Assembly: GCF_023065955.2 (NCBI RefSeq)
Contig: NW_026622874.1
Span: 80,870,917 to 80,934,916 of the forward strand
Length of the DNA stretch: 64,000 nucleotides
Direction of reading: 5' to 3'
Source of the DNA: Ursus arctos
Lineage: Eukaryota; Chordata; Mammalia; Carnivora; Ursidae
Positions 38,801 to 46,250 of the stretch are shown in pieces; the stretch's first letter is position 1; each line of letters starts with the position of its first letter. A program made the position numbers and the translations under genes. The notes beneath the pieces were generated by a model. It saw nothing but the letters and a program-made list of their open reading frames with translations, did not search any database and was not told the origin of the DNA.

Positions 38801-41800
38801 GACCCCATTTTGACACCATTAACATATTTCCCCGTTCAAAAGTTTTACAGGATGATGAGAGGCTGAGGCCAGCCCCCAAATCTTGCCAGGATATTGGAAT
38901 ATCAGCACACTATCAACAAGCCAGTCATGATAATGTTGTTGGGGAATGTGCATCAGTGGAGGGCAAACAGAAAATCATGGCTATTCCATTAATTTCACGT
39001 GCTGCTTAGGAACCTCTGAGCTTCCGTGGCCCTTGTCACCCAGCCCCACTGGCGGGAAAAGTGAAAAGATGGATGGGGCACACCAAATACTTAATATTTT
39101 TGTTTTCTTTCTGAAGGGAAGCTTTCTCCATTGGCCGGGACAGGGAGAAAATTCCCATTTAGAAATAAACTCAAAAGTTTTCTGTTCTTCTCAGAAAGGT
39201 CTGCCCTCAAGTGAAATATGTCACCAGAGCCTAATTGGGGGTTTCCCAAAGACTAAGCAATAGAGCTGAGGGCAAATACTCAACTCCAGTGCTCTCTCCT
39301 CCCTGTCTCACCTGGGAGTAAACTCAGTCTAACCCCTAGCCAGTTAAGTAGAAAACATCACCCTAAAGTCCACTTATCTAAGTTTCTTTACTAGGACACA
39401 ATACCTACCTTTCAACACAACCTTACAGGGCACACTACAGGTAAAAACCACAACAGCAAGCACTAGAAACACACTTCCCATGGCAGAGATGATGGGATTA
39501 AGCAGGCTAGGAATTACAAGTCCCTTCCATGTATGATACTGGATCTCAGAATAAAATGGACAATAGGAAGAAGAGATGGTGAATGTACACAGAGAGATGA
39601 AACTCTAAGATTTTAATGTAATTCTAGACAACAACACCATAGCAGAAATCAAGAATGCCTTTGATGGGTTCCTTAACAGACTCAACATACCAGAGGAAAG
39701 AATCATTGAGCCTAAAGAAATTCCAGTAGAAAATTCCAAAAGAGAACACAAAGACAAAAATTACAAAGACGGCACAGAAAATCCAAGACTAGTGGGACAA
39801 ATACAAAACATGTAACACACAAATTATAGGAATACCTATTCCTACAGGAGAGAAGGGAGAGATATTTGAAGCAATGACTGAGGATTTTCCAAAATTAATA
39901 TAGTCACCAAATCACAGATCCAGGAAGCTCAAACATCGAAAGCCAGATAAATACCAAAACAAACACACAAACAACTAACAAACAAAAAACACTAACAATG
40001 CCTGATCTAGACTATTCAGCTACAGATCATTAAAGACAAAGAAACAATTCTGGAAATCTGGAGCAGGGGTTGGGCTAGGTGTCTGAAGGAGGTGGAGGGG
40101 AGCAATAACACCTTACCCAAGAGGAACAAGGATAAGAACTACATCACACTTCTCAGAAACCATGCCATCAAGAAGGACAAAATGTTTACAGTGTTAAAAG
40201 AAACATCAAACTAGAAACCCGGCCATTGAAATGATCCTTCAAAACACACTACAGGGTAAGGAAAACTGTCAGGGGTAGTGACAGTCATTACTTCAATGGT
40301 AAAGGGGTCAATTCTCCAAAAAGACATAACAATTTCTAATGTGCGTGCATTAACAACAGAGAGTCAAAGTACATGAGGCAGAAACTGAAAATATTGCTGG
40401 TGGGAATAGATGAATCCACTCCTACTGCTGGAGAATTCAAAATCCTCTTATTGGTCATTGACAGATCCAGCAGATACAGAAGTTCCATGAGAACACAGGT
40501 GAACTGAACAGCATCACCAATCCACGGCATCCATTAACATCTGCAGAATACTTCATTCAACAACAGAAGTACAGACATTCTTCACAATCTCCCATGGAAA
40601 AGTCACTGAGAGAGGCCATATTTGGGGCCATAAGATACATCTGAACAACCAAAGGAATAGAAATCACAGGAAGTATGTTCTCAGGCCACAAATGACTCAG
40701 ACTAGACATCAAGAACAGAAAGATAGCTGGAGAATGACCAAACAATGGAGATTAAACAACACACTTCTGAAGAACACATGGGTTGGAGGGTAAGAGGAGG
40801 GAAGGGTGAAAGAGGTGAAGGGGATTGAGAGTACACTTATTGTGATGAGCACTAAGAAATGTATAGGATTGTTGAATCATGTTGTACACCTGAAACTAAT
40901 ATTACACCGTTTGCTAATTATGCTTGAACATAAAGAAAAACACACGTATGGATCAAGAAGGCACCTCAATAGAAATTTAAAACTATTTTGGCCAAAGCAA
41001 CCTTTTTCATGACACATCTCCAAAGGCAAGAGAAACAAAAGATAAAATGAACTTGTGGGACTTCATCAAGATAAAAAGCTTCGGCACAGCCAAGGAAACA
41101 GTCAAAAAAACTAAGAGGCAGCCCACAGAATGGGAGAATATATTTGCAAAGGATACTACAGATAAAAGACTGGTATCCAAGATCTGCAAAGAACTTCTCA
41201 AACTCAATAGGCGGGAAACAAGTAAACAAATCATAAAATGGGCCGAAGATATGAACAGACACTTTTCCAGTGAGGACATACAAATGGCTAACAGACACAC
41301 GAAAAAATGTTCAAAATCATTAGCCATCAGGGAAACTCAAATCAAAACCACACTAAGATACCACCCTACGCCAGTTACAATGGCAAAAACTGACAAGGCA
41401 AGAGACAACAATTGCTGGAGAAGATGTGCAGAAAGGGGATCCCTCCTACATTGTTGGTGGGAATGCAAGTTGGTACAGCCACTCTGGAAAACAGTGTGGA
41501 GGTCCCTTAAGAAGTTAAAAATTGAACTACCCTATGATCCAGCCATTGCACTACTGAGTATTTACCCCAAAGATACAAACATAGTGAAGAGAAGGGCCAT
41601 ATGAACCCCAATGCTCATAGCAGCATTGTCCACGATAGCCAAATCGTGGAAGGAATCGAGATGCCCTTCAACAGATGACTGGATTAAGAAGTTGTGGTCC
41701 ACATATACAATGGAATATTACTCCGCTATCAGAAAGAACGAATTCTCAACATTTGCTGCAACATGGACGGCACTGGAGGAGATAATGCTAAGTGAAATAA

Positions 41801-44800
41801 GTCAAGCAGAGAAAGACAATTATCATATGGTTTCTCTCATCTATGGAACATAAGAACTAGGATGATCGCTAGGGGAAGAAAGGGATAAAGAAAGGGGGGG
41901 TAATCGGAAGGGGGAATGAAGCATGAGAGACTATGGACTCTGAGAAACAAACTGAGGGCTTCAGAGGGTAGGGGAGTGGGGGAATGGGATAGGCTGGTGA
42001 TGGGTAGTAAGGAGGGCATGTTTTGCATGGTGCGCTGGGTGTTATACGCAACTAATGAATCATCGAACTTTACATCAAAAACCAGGGATGTACTGTATGG
42101 TGACTAACATAATAAAAAAAAAATTAAAGAAAATAAAATACTGTGTAATGTTCCAAAAAAAAGAAATTTAAAACTATTTCAATCTAGGTGATAATCAAAA
42201 TTGACATTATTAGAGGGAAATTTTTAGTGCTGAATGGATATAAAAATGTCCAGTGACTATAAAATTTTCTGCTTATTTATGAATAAAAGTATATCAGGTA
42301 CTTTGGTATACTTACAGCGAGGACGGTTCTCCAGATGTAAATGAGAAAGGCACAAATGCCCAAATAGCCAGTAAGAATGGCAAAGTTCCACAGAACTCCA
42401 GCCCCATCAAGGCCGAGAATGAAACGGTCAGGCACAACGTGGACAAGCTGAAATAACATTTGAGATAATGAAGAATCTCAACGACATTCACAATGTATAT
42501 GTCACAAGGAATCAACTTCACAGACTCCCCACCAGCCTCCAGGAAGTAAGCACACCTCTCAACTGCCTCCTCCTGGAGGAGAAGGAGCACAGAGGGATTA
42601 CAAAGGAGCAGGGGCCAACTTTGGGGACTGATGAGTGTGTTTGCTCTCTTACTTGGTGATGGTTTCATTGCTGCTTACCTATGTCAAATATCAACAAACT
42701 GTATTCTTTAAAAAGATGTTGTGATCATACAACATGGAAGCTGCAGGAAAAATCTAATAGGCAAATCTTAAGAGATTTTATTTTCCCTACAAGCACATTG
42801 CAGATATTTTTTCTATAGCTAATAGAACTTAAGAATTTATAAGTCAAAATAAAATAGACAATGCAAGTAAATGTAAACTTAGAGTAGGTAAGAAGTCAGT
42901 GACTTCTATTGTACATCCATGAAGGACCTGGATAAACTCCTTTGGAACATTTCAAAAAATACACCCAACATGTATGGAAAAACAAGAGAAAGCAAGAATA
43001 AAACATGTACTAGAGATAAAAATGAGAATGTTATATGGACAGATGTTCAGATAAGGACATAAGTGAGACAGACAGGAGGTTTCTCATTAACTCATTAATA
43101 TAACATGGGATTGTTATTCCAACAAAAATAAATTATAGTTATTGTTTGGTTTCTGAAAACATTGATGTTTTCTTTCAATGCTCACTTTGCTTCTGAATCA
43201 CAGTCCAAAACATCAGATTTCTGAAGTACATAAAGATTTGCATCATCAGGTGATCTTGTATATTTTGAGGATATCTGTGAGGTTTTAGTTACTCGAACAC
43301 CTATCTCCAAAAAGCCAATGAAAGGAATCCATGTTCCTATTTCTTAGTATTGTAACTAAATCAGTCAGTAGCAATTATAAAATTTAACTTTTTAAAGAGA
43401 GAAAACATTAAAATAAAAGATTGCATTTATTTATTTGAAAGAGAGAGAGCATGAGCTGGGGGAGGGGCAGAGGGAAAGGAGGAAGCCGACTGCCTCTGAG
43501 CAGGAAGCCGGACAGGGCTCAATCCCAGGACCCTGGGATCATGACCCAAGCCTAAGGTAGACGTTTAACTGCATGAACCATCCAGAGGCCCCTGAATTCT
43601 AAAAGAATACTAAATTCCTAGAGATGGACCCCAAAATAAAGAACACATCTCATTTTACAAAAACTAGAGTTATAAGTATTTCAGGAGAAAAGACGTTCAC
43701 GATGCAATTTGTACTAACTCACACCAAGCTTGAATTTTGTGCAAACACAACTCTCTAGAAAGTAGCCCTGAAATCTATAACATTTCCATCTTTAGCCCTC
43801 ACTGCTGAGGTCAGGAAAATGTGTGCTGGTGGAAACATACACTGTCTTTGAATAGCCACTGTCTGAAAGACAGCAGTAGCTGTCAGCACTATGGTTGATC
43901 ACGGGGATCAATTGCACACAAGACAGAGGCCATCTTGTCATGAATGTAAAACACCCCCAGTCGTGGGCACTCGGTACATCTGGCAGCTGTCTGGATGCTG
44001 ACCAGCAGCTGACTCTTAACTGGATGACATCCAATGGGGCCAATAACACTAGGTTTTCAGAGACAGTGGCCATGAGCAGGTGGAGGTGGGAAATGCAAGA
44101 CCAGTTAGTTTATGCAAGAGCCCAGAGATGAGGCAGGGTGAGAAAGCTGAACTGATGCAGTTGAGATGATGACTGGGTAGAGGGGAATAATTCCAATCAA
44201 GACTACCAAGAAATGTCCTCCTTTGAAGACTCAAAAGAAACAGAACAGAGTCTATTTTGACTGGAGGTATTTGTGTGGAATGATTCTGCCTCAATATAAG
44301 GATCCTTCCTGACTACTGACACTTTCCAGATCTCTCTGTAAGAATCTGGTGCAAGCCGATCTAAAGAAGTCTACTTATTTCTAGGGGTGTTCCCTGTCTG
44401 TCTCTTTCTTTCTTTCTCTCCTGAGGGTACAGGTTTTACTTTTTAATGACAAAATGAAATATTCACACTGGAAACCAGGTATTTCTTTATATTTGGACAA
44501 TCCTAAGGACGTTCAGGACCTTTTTACTTTGGGGAAATCAACACTCTGTACATACTTGGCCTAAGAAAGGACGACAACTCATTCACTTCCTGATCCCACC
44601 ACTCCTAGTGATTTTCCCATGACAAATGTCTCAGCAGAATAAGGTCACTTAGTGTCTGCTGGGCGTCTCAGGGCTCCCATGGACCTGGTGGGACACAGAG
44701 TCCCTGGGGACAGCCTCCAAGACCAGAAGGAAAGGGCTGACTCAGAACTTGTTAAAAGTCAACAAACCAGGAAGCATGGAGCACAAAGGACATTTCACTT

Positions 44801-45906
44801 TTTTTTTTTTAAAGATTTTATTTATTTATGTGACAGAGTGACAGAGAGACAGCCAGTGAGAGAGGGAACACAGCAGGGGGAATGGGAGAGGAAGAAGCAG
44901 GCTCATAGCGGAGGAGCCCGATGTGGGACTCGATTCCGGTACGCCGGGATCACGCCCTGAGCCGAAGGCAGATGCTTTAACGACTGCGCTACTCAGGCGC
45001 CCAGGACATTTCACTTTTTAACACTCTAGTCCCAACACCAATGCTTGAGATATCTTTGTTCCCAGGGCTGCCAAACTCCACAAATATCAACAATGTGCTG
45101 ATAGGAAAACAAACTACACATAAGATGGACCCTAAACTTACAAGGCTTGAAGCAGCAGCTTCACCGGGCTTCCAGAAGCCAGTCTAATACCCATAGTTCC
45201 TATTAAATTCGAGTTCCTGACATTTTTAAGGACAATTTTAATGAGATATAATGTACATATCATCTAAGCCCCCTCTTTAAGACAAAGAGCTCAATGGCTT
45301 TTCGTATCTTCACAAATCCTTCCTTCTTGACACCATAAACCTAGTATTTTCAGGTTTCCATCCTGCCAGCACTGTGGTTTTTGGACCAAGCAGCGCAGAC
45401 AGGGTGTAGAACTTGGTGTGGACAGTTGTGGCCACAACCCCTTCAGGCTGACCGAGAAACCTGCCCTGTGGTGCTCGGTCTTCAGGGAAATGTGAAGGTC
45501 TTCTGAAGTTCCCATCAAGAACCCCAGGAAAAAGCTGTTATTTAACCACCGTGTCAAAGAACCCACTAGGAAGGAAGACACTACCAGCAGCTTTGGGGCA
45601 CCTGGGTGGCTCAGTCAGTTAAGTGACAAAGTCTTGGTTTGGATCAAGTCGTGATCTCATGGTCCTGAGATTGAGCCCCTCTTTAGGCTCTGGGCTCACC
45701 ACACAGCTGGCTTGGGATTCTCTCTGTCCCTCACCCTCTGCCCTTCCCTCTGCACCTGTGCCCTTTCTCTCTCTCAAATAAATCAAATCTTAAAAAAAAG
45801 AAAAGAAGGAAGACACCACTGAAGTGCCATGTTTACTCACATTTGGGTTTGGGTAACTGGGACATTGGAGCAAGAGAAGCCAGAAGAGCAGCCTCTGCAT
45901 CTTCAT
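830..45906 (-). CDS. MIA2-like: MIA2/cTAGE5-like ER-exit-site receptor with amplified proline-rich exons (multi-exon, 3' end outside window)
   Basis: Seen: twelve 5' exons (45,841-45,906; 42,316-42,447; 37,980-38,001; 36,168-36,256; 35,857-35,934; 35,412-35,522; 34,759-34,822; 34,452-34,590; 32,330-32,431; 31,598-31,658; 31,311-31,378; 31,093-31,187) all have AG/GT borders, and every junction is phase-compatible (1,027 nt, ending in phase 1). They encode a signal peptide, one membrane span and a coiled coil. Exon A-13 (30,072-30,154) and twelve B+A cassettes follow, giving 1,318 codons in the window. Known: MIA2/cTAGE5 and MIA3/TANGO1 sit at ER exit sites, pair through coiled coils, and bind Sec23/Sec24 with a C-terminal proline-rich domain to export large cargo. 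Inferred: this is a diverged paralogue lacking the luminal SH3 domain. The terminal exon was not found and must lie left of position 1. Exon 30,773-30,918 does not fit the frame and is left out of the 1,318-codon count. A transcribed pseudogene is not excluded. Confidence 0.72.
1503..1656 (-). CDS. MIA2-like: Cassette exon B (unit 1 copy; the same exon recurs in every unit)
   Basis: The exon is 154 nt, phase 0 in and 1 out. The acceptor is TTTTCCTGTCTGTCTGCAG and the donor GTAAGA. It begins [17 protein letters not shown] and ends [12 protein letters not shown] plus a split Gly. About 30% of its 51 codons are Pro, with one PPPP and one PPP run. It aligns with the cTAGE5 block [20 protein letters not shown] through RPLPPPFG, including the Lys/Val exon border. 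Known: PPP-containing segments of TANGO1 and cTAGE5 bind Sec23. Inferred: each cassette may add one or two such sites. The extra cysteines (4 per exon) are unusual for this domain. Confidence 0.75.
2442..4875 (-). repeat. Array unit 2 (exon B 3937-4090, exon A 3264-3346)
   Basis: The unit is 2,434 bp and both exons are consensus. Private intronic changes include GATGGGTG beside the exon A acceptor region (3,372) and CCACACAGTAGAG (3,541), where most units read CCGCACAGTGGAG. Confidence 0.93.
4876..7305 (-). repeat. Array unit 3 (exon B 6367-6520, exon A 5694-5776)
   Basis: The unit is 2,430 bp. It carries the only amino-acid change I found in any cassette: TCGACAAGC replaces TCGACATGC in exon B (Cys to Ser in WSTCGPP). 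It carries the ATTAAACCC subtype marker at ~6,061. Confidence 0.93.
7306..9739 (-). repeat. Array unit 4 (exon B 8801-8954, exon A 8128-8210)
   Basis: The unit is 2,434 bp with consensus exons. The unit-start motif is changed to CAAGAACG, and a private AAATCTGC lies at 7,327. It carries the GGCGCC subtype marker at ~8,529. Confidence 0.93.
9740..12169 (-). repeat. Array unit 5 (exon B 11231-11384, exon A 10558-10640)
   Basis: The unit is 2,430 bp with consensus exons. A T-to-A change in the exon B acceptor tract (minus strand CTGTCTGACTGCAG instead of CTGTCTGTCTGCAG) weakens the pyrimidine run and puts a stop in the intron, but leaves the AG and the exon intact. Confidence 0.93.
12170..14615 (-). 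repeat. Array unit 6 (exon B 13677-13830, exon A 13004-13086)
   Basis: The longest unit, 2,446 bp, owing to an expanded (CA)n tract at ~12,696-12,738. Exons are consensus. The marker CCTCATGGTACC (13,581) is shared only with unit 8. Confidence 0.93.
14616..17045 (-). repeat. Array unit 7 (exon B 16107-16260, exon A 15434-15516)
   Basis: The unit is 2,430 bp, with consensus exons, and has the same length and subtype markers as unit 5. A private AATACGTATC lies at 15,017 and GAGCACTTG at 16,396. Confidence 0.93.
17046..19483 (-). repeat. Array unit 8 (exon B 18545-18698, exon A 17872-17954)
   Basis: The unit is 2,438 bp with consensus exons. It shares CCTCATGGTACC and ATTAAACCC with unit 6, making units 7-8 a copy of the pair 5-6. 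Confidence 0.93.
19484..21919 (-). repeat. Array unit 9 (exon B 20981-21134, exon A 20308-20390)
   Basis: The unit is 2,436 bp with consensus exons. Its right half carries TATGGTCAAACG (20,792), CTACCCATG (21,361) and GTTAGCAAG (21,523), which recur only in unit 10. This marks a recent duplication. Confidence 0.93.
21920..24347 (-). repeat. Array unit 10 (exon B 23409-23562, exon A 22736-22818)
   Basis: The unit is 2,428 bp with consensus exons. Its left part carries GTCACCTTCC and CACGCACACA (22,392-22,455), shared with unit 11, and its right part shares the unit 9 markers listed above. A private CGCAGAGCC lies at 23,106. Confidence 0.93.
24348..26775 (-). repeat. Array unit 11 (exon B 25837-25990, exon A 25164-25246)
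   Basis: The unit is 2,428 bp, the same length as unit 10. Exon A has one silent change (Gly GGC to GGT at ~25,197). The private CATATCTGTG is at 25,551. Its left part is a copy of the left part of unit 10. Confidence 0.93.
26776..29207 (-). repeat. Array unit 12 (exon B 28269-28422, exon A 27596-27678)
   Basis: The unit is 2,432 bp. Exon B has two silent proline changes (at 28,280 and 28,413). Several private intronic changes (CTGTATTTACC, CACCTTTGGG, CCAAAGAAAG, CTCCGATACC) make it the most diverged complete unit, as expected next to an array boundary. Confidence 0.93.
29731..29860. repeat. Doubled (CA)n microsatellite
   Basis: Two CA tracts, 29,731-29,780 and 29,796-29,840, are separated and followed by the same GTGTTCTGCCATCCTTCAC segment, so a ~70-bp block was tandemly duplicated in the edge unit only. 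Confidence 0.9.
30072..30154 (-). CDS. MIA2-like: Exon A-13: ancestral, diverged copy of cassette exon A
   Basis: The 83-nt exon (phase 1 in, 0 out) has a GCATTCTAG acceptor and a GTAACT donor. It encodes [20 protein letters not shown] and then RHPGMYK. It aligns with the cTAGE5 segment PRWSAEASGKPSPSDPGSG and with exon A of the array ([16 protein letters not shown]). Size and phases equal those of array exon A, although the surrounding DNA is clearly diverged. It is the first A exon in transcription order, feeding B-12 across a 1,649-bp intron. Confidence 0.66.
30773..30918 (-). CDS. MIA2-like: Candidate MIA2-like proline-rich exon with a phase problem
   Basis: After a TTCCCCCAG acceptor the frame reads [20 protein letters not shown] and then [11 protein letters not shown]. 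It is recognisably homologous to the cTAGE5 block [20 protein letters not shown]. The best donor (CAGTG/GTAAAG) makes the exon 146 nt and phase 1 to 0. Exon A-13 needs an incoming phase of 1, and its other frames run into stops. Either a non-obvious donor is used (for example A/GTCATG inside the exon), an exon is missing between 30.15 and 30.77 kb, the exon is skipped, or an indel has broken it. Its family identity is firmer than its use. Confidence 0.5.
31093..31187 (-). CDS. MIA2-like: MIA2-like exon opening the proline-rich domain
   Basis: The 95-nt exon, phase 2 in and 1 out, has a CTGTATTCAAG acceptor and a GTAGGG donor. It ends [14 protein letters not shown], closely matching the PGKPNTQNPPRRGP motif at the same place in cTAGE5. 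Leaving in phase 1, it can join in frame either to the exon at 30,918 or directly to exon A-13 at 30,154 (the split Gly codon is completed by GG in the latter case). Confidence 0.7.
31311..31378 (-). CDS. MIA2-like: MIA2-like end-of-coiled-coil exon
   Basis: The 68-nt exon, phase 0 in and 2 out, has a TTTTTCTCCCGCAG acceptor and a GTGTGC donor (GT present, weaker context). It encodes [20 protein letters not shown] and then IH. It matches the family block WLxARxAERxxxxxRxENA, which ends the coiled coil just before the proline-rich domain. Confidence 0.7.
31598..31658 (-). CDS. MIA2-like: MIA2-like coiled-coil exon
   Basis: The 61-nt exon, phase 2 in and 0 out, has a GTACCTGACAG acceptor and a GTAACC donor. 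It encodes [20 protein letters not shown], aligning with the RIEEMEDELQKTERSF segment of cTAGE proteins. Family members then carry about 14 further residues (around HEKKAHDNW) before the next conserved block. Here the following exon starts directly at that block, so a small exon appears to be lost or skipped. Confidence 0.72.
32330..32431 (-). CDS. MIA2-like: MIA2-like coiled-coil exon (diagnostic)
   Basis: The 102-nt exon, phase 2/2, has a CCCATTTTAG acceptor and a GTGAGT donor. It encodes [20 protein letters not shown] and continues [14 protein letters not shown]. Among the coiled-coil exons this is the clearest family match: cTAGE5/TANGO1 have KLSKVDEKISHATEELETYK at this place, with the same spacing of Leu, Glu and the final Tyr-Lys. 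Its strong conservation suggests the coiled coil was under constraint for most of its history. Confidence 0.78.
32432..34451. other. Intron of the MIA2-like gene, no recognised element
   Basis: Two kilobases between exons whose phases already match, so no further exon is required. I see no SINE or L1 signature and no ORF with family similarity. Confidence 0.5.
34452..34590 (-). CDS. MIA2-like: MIA2-like coiled-coil exon
   Basis: The 139-nt exon, phase 1 in and 2 out, has a CATCCTTTACAG acceptor and a GTAAGC donor. It encodes [20 protein letters not shown] and continues [20 protein letters not shown] to KVAAEE. It matches the cTAGE5/TANGO1 segment in which a Lys-Leu-X-Arg-Lys-Leu motif precedes EEKL. 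The next exon completes [12 protein letters not shown] in frame. Confidence 0.68.
34759..34822 (-). CDS. MIA2-like: MIA2-like coiled-coil exon
   Basis: The 64-nt exon, phase 0 in and 1 out, has a CCGTCTTTAAG acceptor and a GTATGT donor. It encodes [20 protein letters not shown] plus K and a split codon. The acidic-then-basic helix continues into [10 protein letters not shown] of the next exon. The repeated ESKK(R/K)VL across this junction suggests a small internal duplication within the coiled coil. Confidence 0.6.
34970..35045. repeat. Low-complexity CA/TA-rich tract
   Basis: An irregular run of ACACA and TATATA motifs within an intron (TATACACACATATACACAAA and following). Confidence 0.7.
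35412..35522 (-). CDS. MIA2-like: MIA2-like coiled-coil exon
   Basis: The 111-nt exon (37 codons, phase 0/0) has a TTTTGTTGAAG acceptor and a GTAAGA donor. It encodes [20 protein letters not shown] and continues as a charged helix ending KNEDM. The NANLSVTL stretch resembles the LNASLKTLEGE region of TANGO1/cTAGE5, which supports the family call. A CAN-SINE (35,567-35,800) is inserted in the intron immediately upstream. Confidence 0.62.
35567..35800 (+). mobile_element. CAN-SINE with (TAA)n tail
   Basis: A degraded tRNA-Lys-type head (GGGCACGTGGGTGG) is followed by the TC-rich body typical of carnivore SINEs and a tail grown into about 14 TAA units (35,757-35,800). TAATTCAT(C/T)ACT flanks both ends, a likely target-site duplication. 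Confidence 0.85.
35857..35934 (-). CDS. MIA2-like: MIA2-like coiled-coil exon
   Basis: The 78-nt exon (26 codons, phase 0/0) has a TATTTTATAG acceptor and a GTAAGG donor. It encodes a very basic helix ([17 protein letters not shown]...) that continues the heptad pattern of the preceding exon. It ends KILKLK, directly joined in frame to [10 protein letters not shown] in the next exon. Confidence 0.6.
36168..36256 (-). CDS. MIA2-like: MIA2-like exon: start of cytosolic coiled coil
   Basis: The 89-nt exon has a CTCCTTTTAG acceptor and a GTATCA donor, phase 1 in and phase 0 out. It encodes [19 protein letters not shown] and continues [10 protein letters not shown]. The heptad spacing of Leu and Ile and the high Lys/Glu content indicate coiled coil. 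It corresponds by position to the first coiled-coil stretch after the membrane in cTAGE5/TANGO1, although residue identity is low. Confidence 0.6.
37065..37262 (+). mobile_element. CAN-SINE
   Basis: GGGGCACCTGGGTGCCTCAG head, TCTCTCTGTCAAG tail region, A-rich end. Flanked by TCTCTCATCTT at 37,054-37,064 and 37,263-37,273, a clean target-site duplication. Confidence 0.93.
37275..37979. other. Intronic stretch, unassigned
   Basis: C-rich, TC-rich sequence without clear SINE or L1 features. Open frames on both strands here have no recognisable family similarity. It may be an old LTR or DNA-transposon relic, but I cannot support a name. Confidence 0.3.
37980..38001 (-). CDS. MIA2-like: MIA2-like 22-nt microexon
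   Basis: Seen: a CCACTCTTAG acceptor, 22 bases encoding IAPRQYE plus one base, then a GTAAGA donor. Phase 0 in and phase 1 out exactly fit the flanking exons at 42,316 and 36,256, and the split codon becomes Val. It sits just inside the membrane segment, at the start of the cytosolic region. Its size makes it easy to miss. The evidence is splice sites plus frame continuity only. Confidence 0.5.
38438..38485. repeat. GGAA/GAAA-rich microsatellite
   Basis: Interrupted GGAA, GAAA and GGAGG units within the long intron 2. Confidence 0.7.
38500..39555. other. Intronic stretch, unassigned
   Basis: No exon with matching phase, SINE or L1 seen. It contains AATAAA-bearing, LTR-like sequence around 38,750-38,940, too weak to name. 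Confidence 0.25.
39560..40945 (+). mobile_element. Old L1 or half-L1 relic
   Basis: The segment starts with L1-type GAAATCAAGAATGCCTTTGA and includes a CTTCTCAGAAACCATGCCATCAAG-like segment. An endonuclease-region remnant lies near 40,535-40,600. It ends with an L1 3' region near 40,800-40,940 (GATGAGCACTAAGAAATGTATAG, TTGTACACCTGAAACTAAT). It is interrupted by many stops and deletions. Confidence 0.6.
40989..42161 (+). mobile_element. 5'-truncated carnivore L1 with target-site duplication
   Basis: It contains the C-terminal part of ORF2 (41,047-41,853: [12 protein letters not shown]..., [29 protein letters not shown]) and a 3'UTR ending CATAATAAAAAAAAATTAAAG. A nonsense codon lies at ~41,602 (TGA where the other copy in this window, at 47.04 kb, has TGC). 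AGAAATTTAAAACTATTT at 40,971-40,988 and 42,162-42,179 is an 18-bp target-site duplication. It sits in intron 2 of the MIA2-like gene on the opposite strand. Confidence 0.93.
42316..42447 (-). CDS. MIA2-like: MIA2-like exon 2: transmembrane segment
   Basis: This 132-nt exon (44 codons, phase 0 at both ends) has a pyrimidine-rich TTATTTCAG acceptor and a GTAAGT donor. Its translation contains the hydrophobic run [19 protein letters not shown] followed by Arg. That layout matches the family's membrane exon, where the span ends in a Trp-Arg pair at the cytosolic face. The ~20 residues before the span are moderately polar and lumenal. No SH3 domain was seen upstream, so the lumenal part would be only about 40 residues including the signal peptide, closer to the short cTAGE5 form than to full MIA2 or TANGO1. 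Confidence 0.68.
43412..43591 (-). mobile_element. CAN-SINE, reverse orientation
   Basis: The tail region (GCATTTATTTATTTGAAAGAGAG) is followed by the inverted body with GGACCCTGGGATCATGACCC and a degraded inverted head ending GAGGCCCC. Confidence 0.85.
43600..44780. other. Intron 1, unassigned
   Basis: No exon, ORF with similarity, or transposon that I can name. A short TTTCTTTCTTTCTC run occurs at ~44,400. Confidence 0.3.
44804..45002 (-). mobile_element. CAN-SINE, reverse orientation, with target-site duplication
   Basis: Begins with poly-T, then AAAGATTTTATTTATTTATG, and ends in the inverted head CTACTCAGGCGCC. AGGACATTTCACTTTTT flanks it at 44,787 and 45,003. The subtype (AGAGAGGGAACACAGCAGGG) is like that of bears, seals and mustelids. 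Confidence 0.93.
45596..45798 (+). mobile_element. CAN-SINE just downstream of MIA2-like exon 1
   Basis: GGGGCACCTGGGTGGCTCAG head and CTCTCTCAAATAAATCAAATC tail, ending in an A-run at 45,798. It lies 43 bp into the first intron (antisense to the gene). Confidence 0.93.
45841..45906 (-). CDS. MIA2-like: MIA2-like exon 1: start codon and signal peptide
   Basis: The segment encodes 22 residues beginning [17 protein letters not shown], with a basic N-terminus and a leucine-rich core, as in a secretory signal peptide. It ends in phase 0 at a consensus GTGAGT donor. An in-frame TGA lies 15 nt upstream of the ATG, so this is the first possible start unless another exon splices in. A G at -3 gives fair initiation context. 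The next exon found, the membrane exon, is also in phase 0. A signal peptide before a single downstream membrane segment predicts a short lumenal N-terminus and a cytosolic C-terminus, the family topology. Met-3 is an alternative start. Confidence 0.62.
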
Positions 45907-45924
45907 CTCCTGGCGCTTTCAAGG

Positions 45925-46070
45925 GGTGCTGGGGCACCAGGGAGGAGGTGGAGATCGGGGGTGGTGTGGGAGTGGGGGTGGGTGGGGTAGGGAGTGGTGG
46001 GAGGGGATAGGGTGGTAAATAGGGATGGGGGTAAGGTGGAAATAGAGGGTAGGATTGGGGAAGGCGTTTG
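45925..46070. repeat. G-rich low-complexity tract
   Basis: GGGGTGGTGTGGGAGTGGGG and similar runs lie immediately upstream of the proposed exon 1. On the minus strand this is a C-rich tract near the putative start region. Confidence 0.7.
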
Positions 46071-46250
46071 TCAGGACAAGAGGAGGTCTGGGACAGTGTC
46101 AGGGTCAGATCAAGTACTCAAGGGGAGGCAGGAGGGTTCAGAAAGGTTAGTAGGTCAGCAGGTTAGTAAATCACTAGGTCAGCAGGATACAGTAGCAGGT
46201 TAAACGATTGGAGGAGGATCCACCTTCTTCCAAGCCTTAACCTGACTGAA

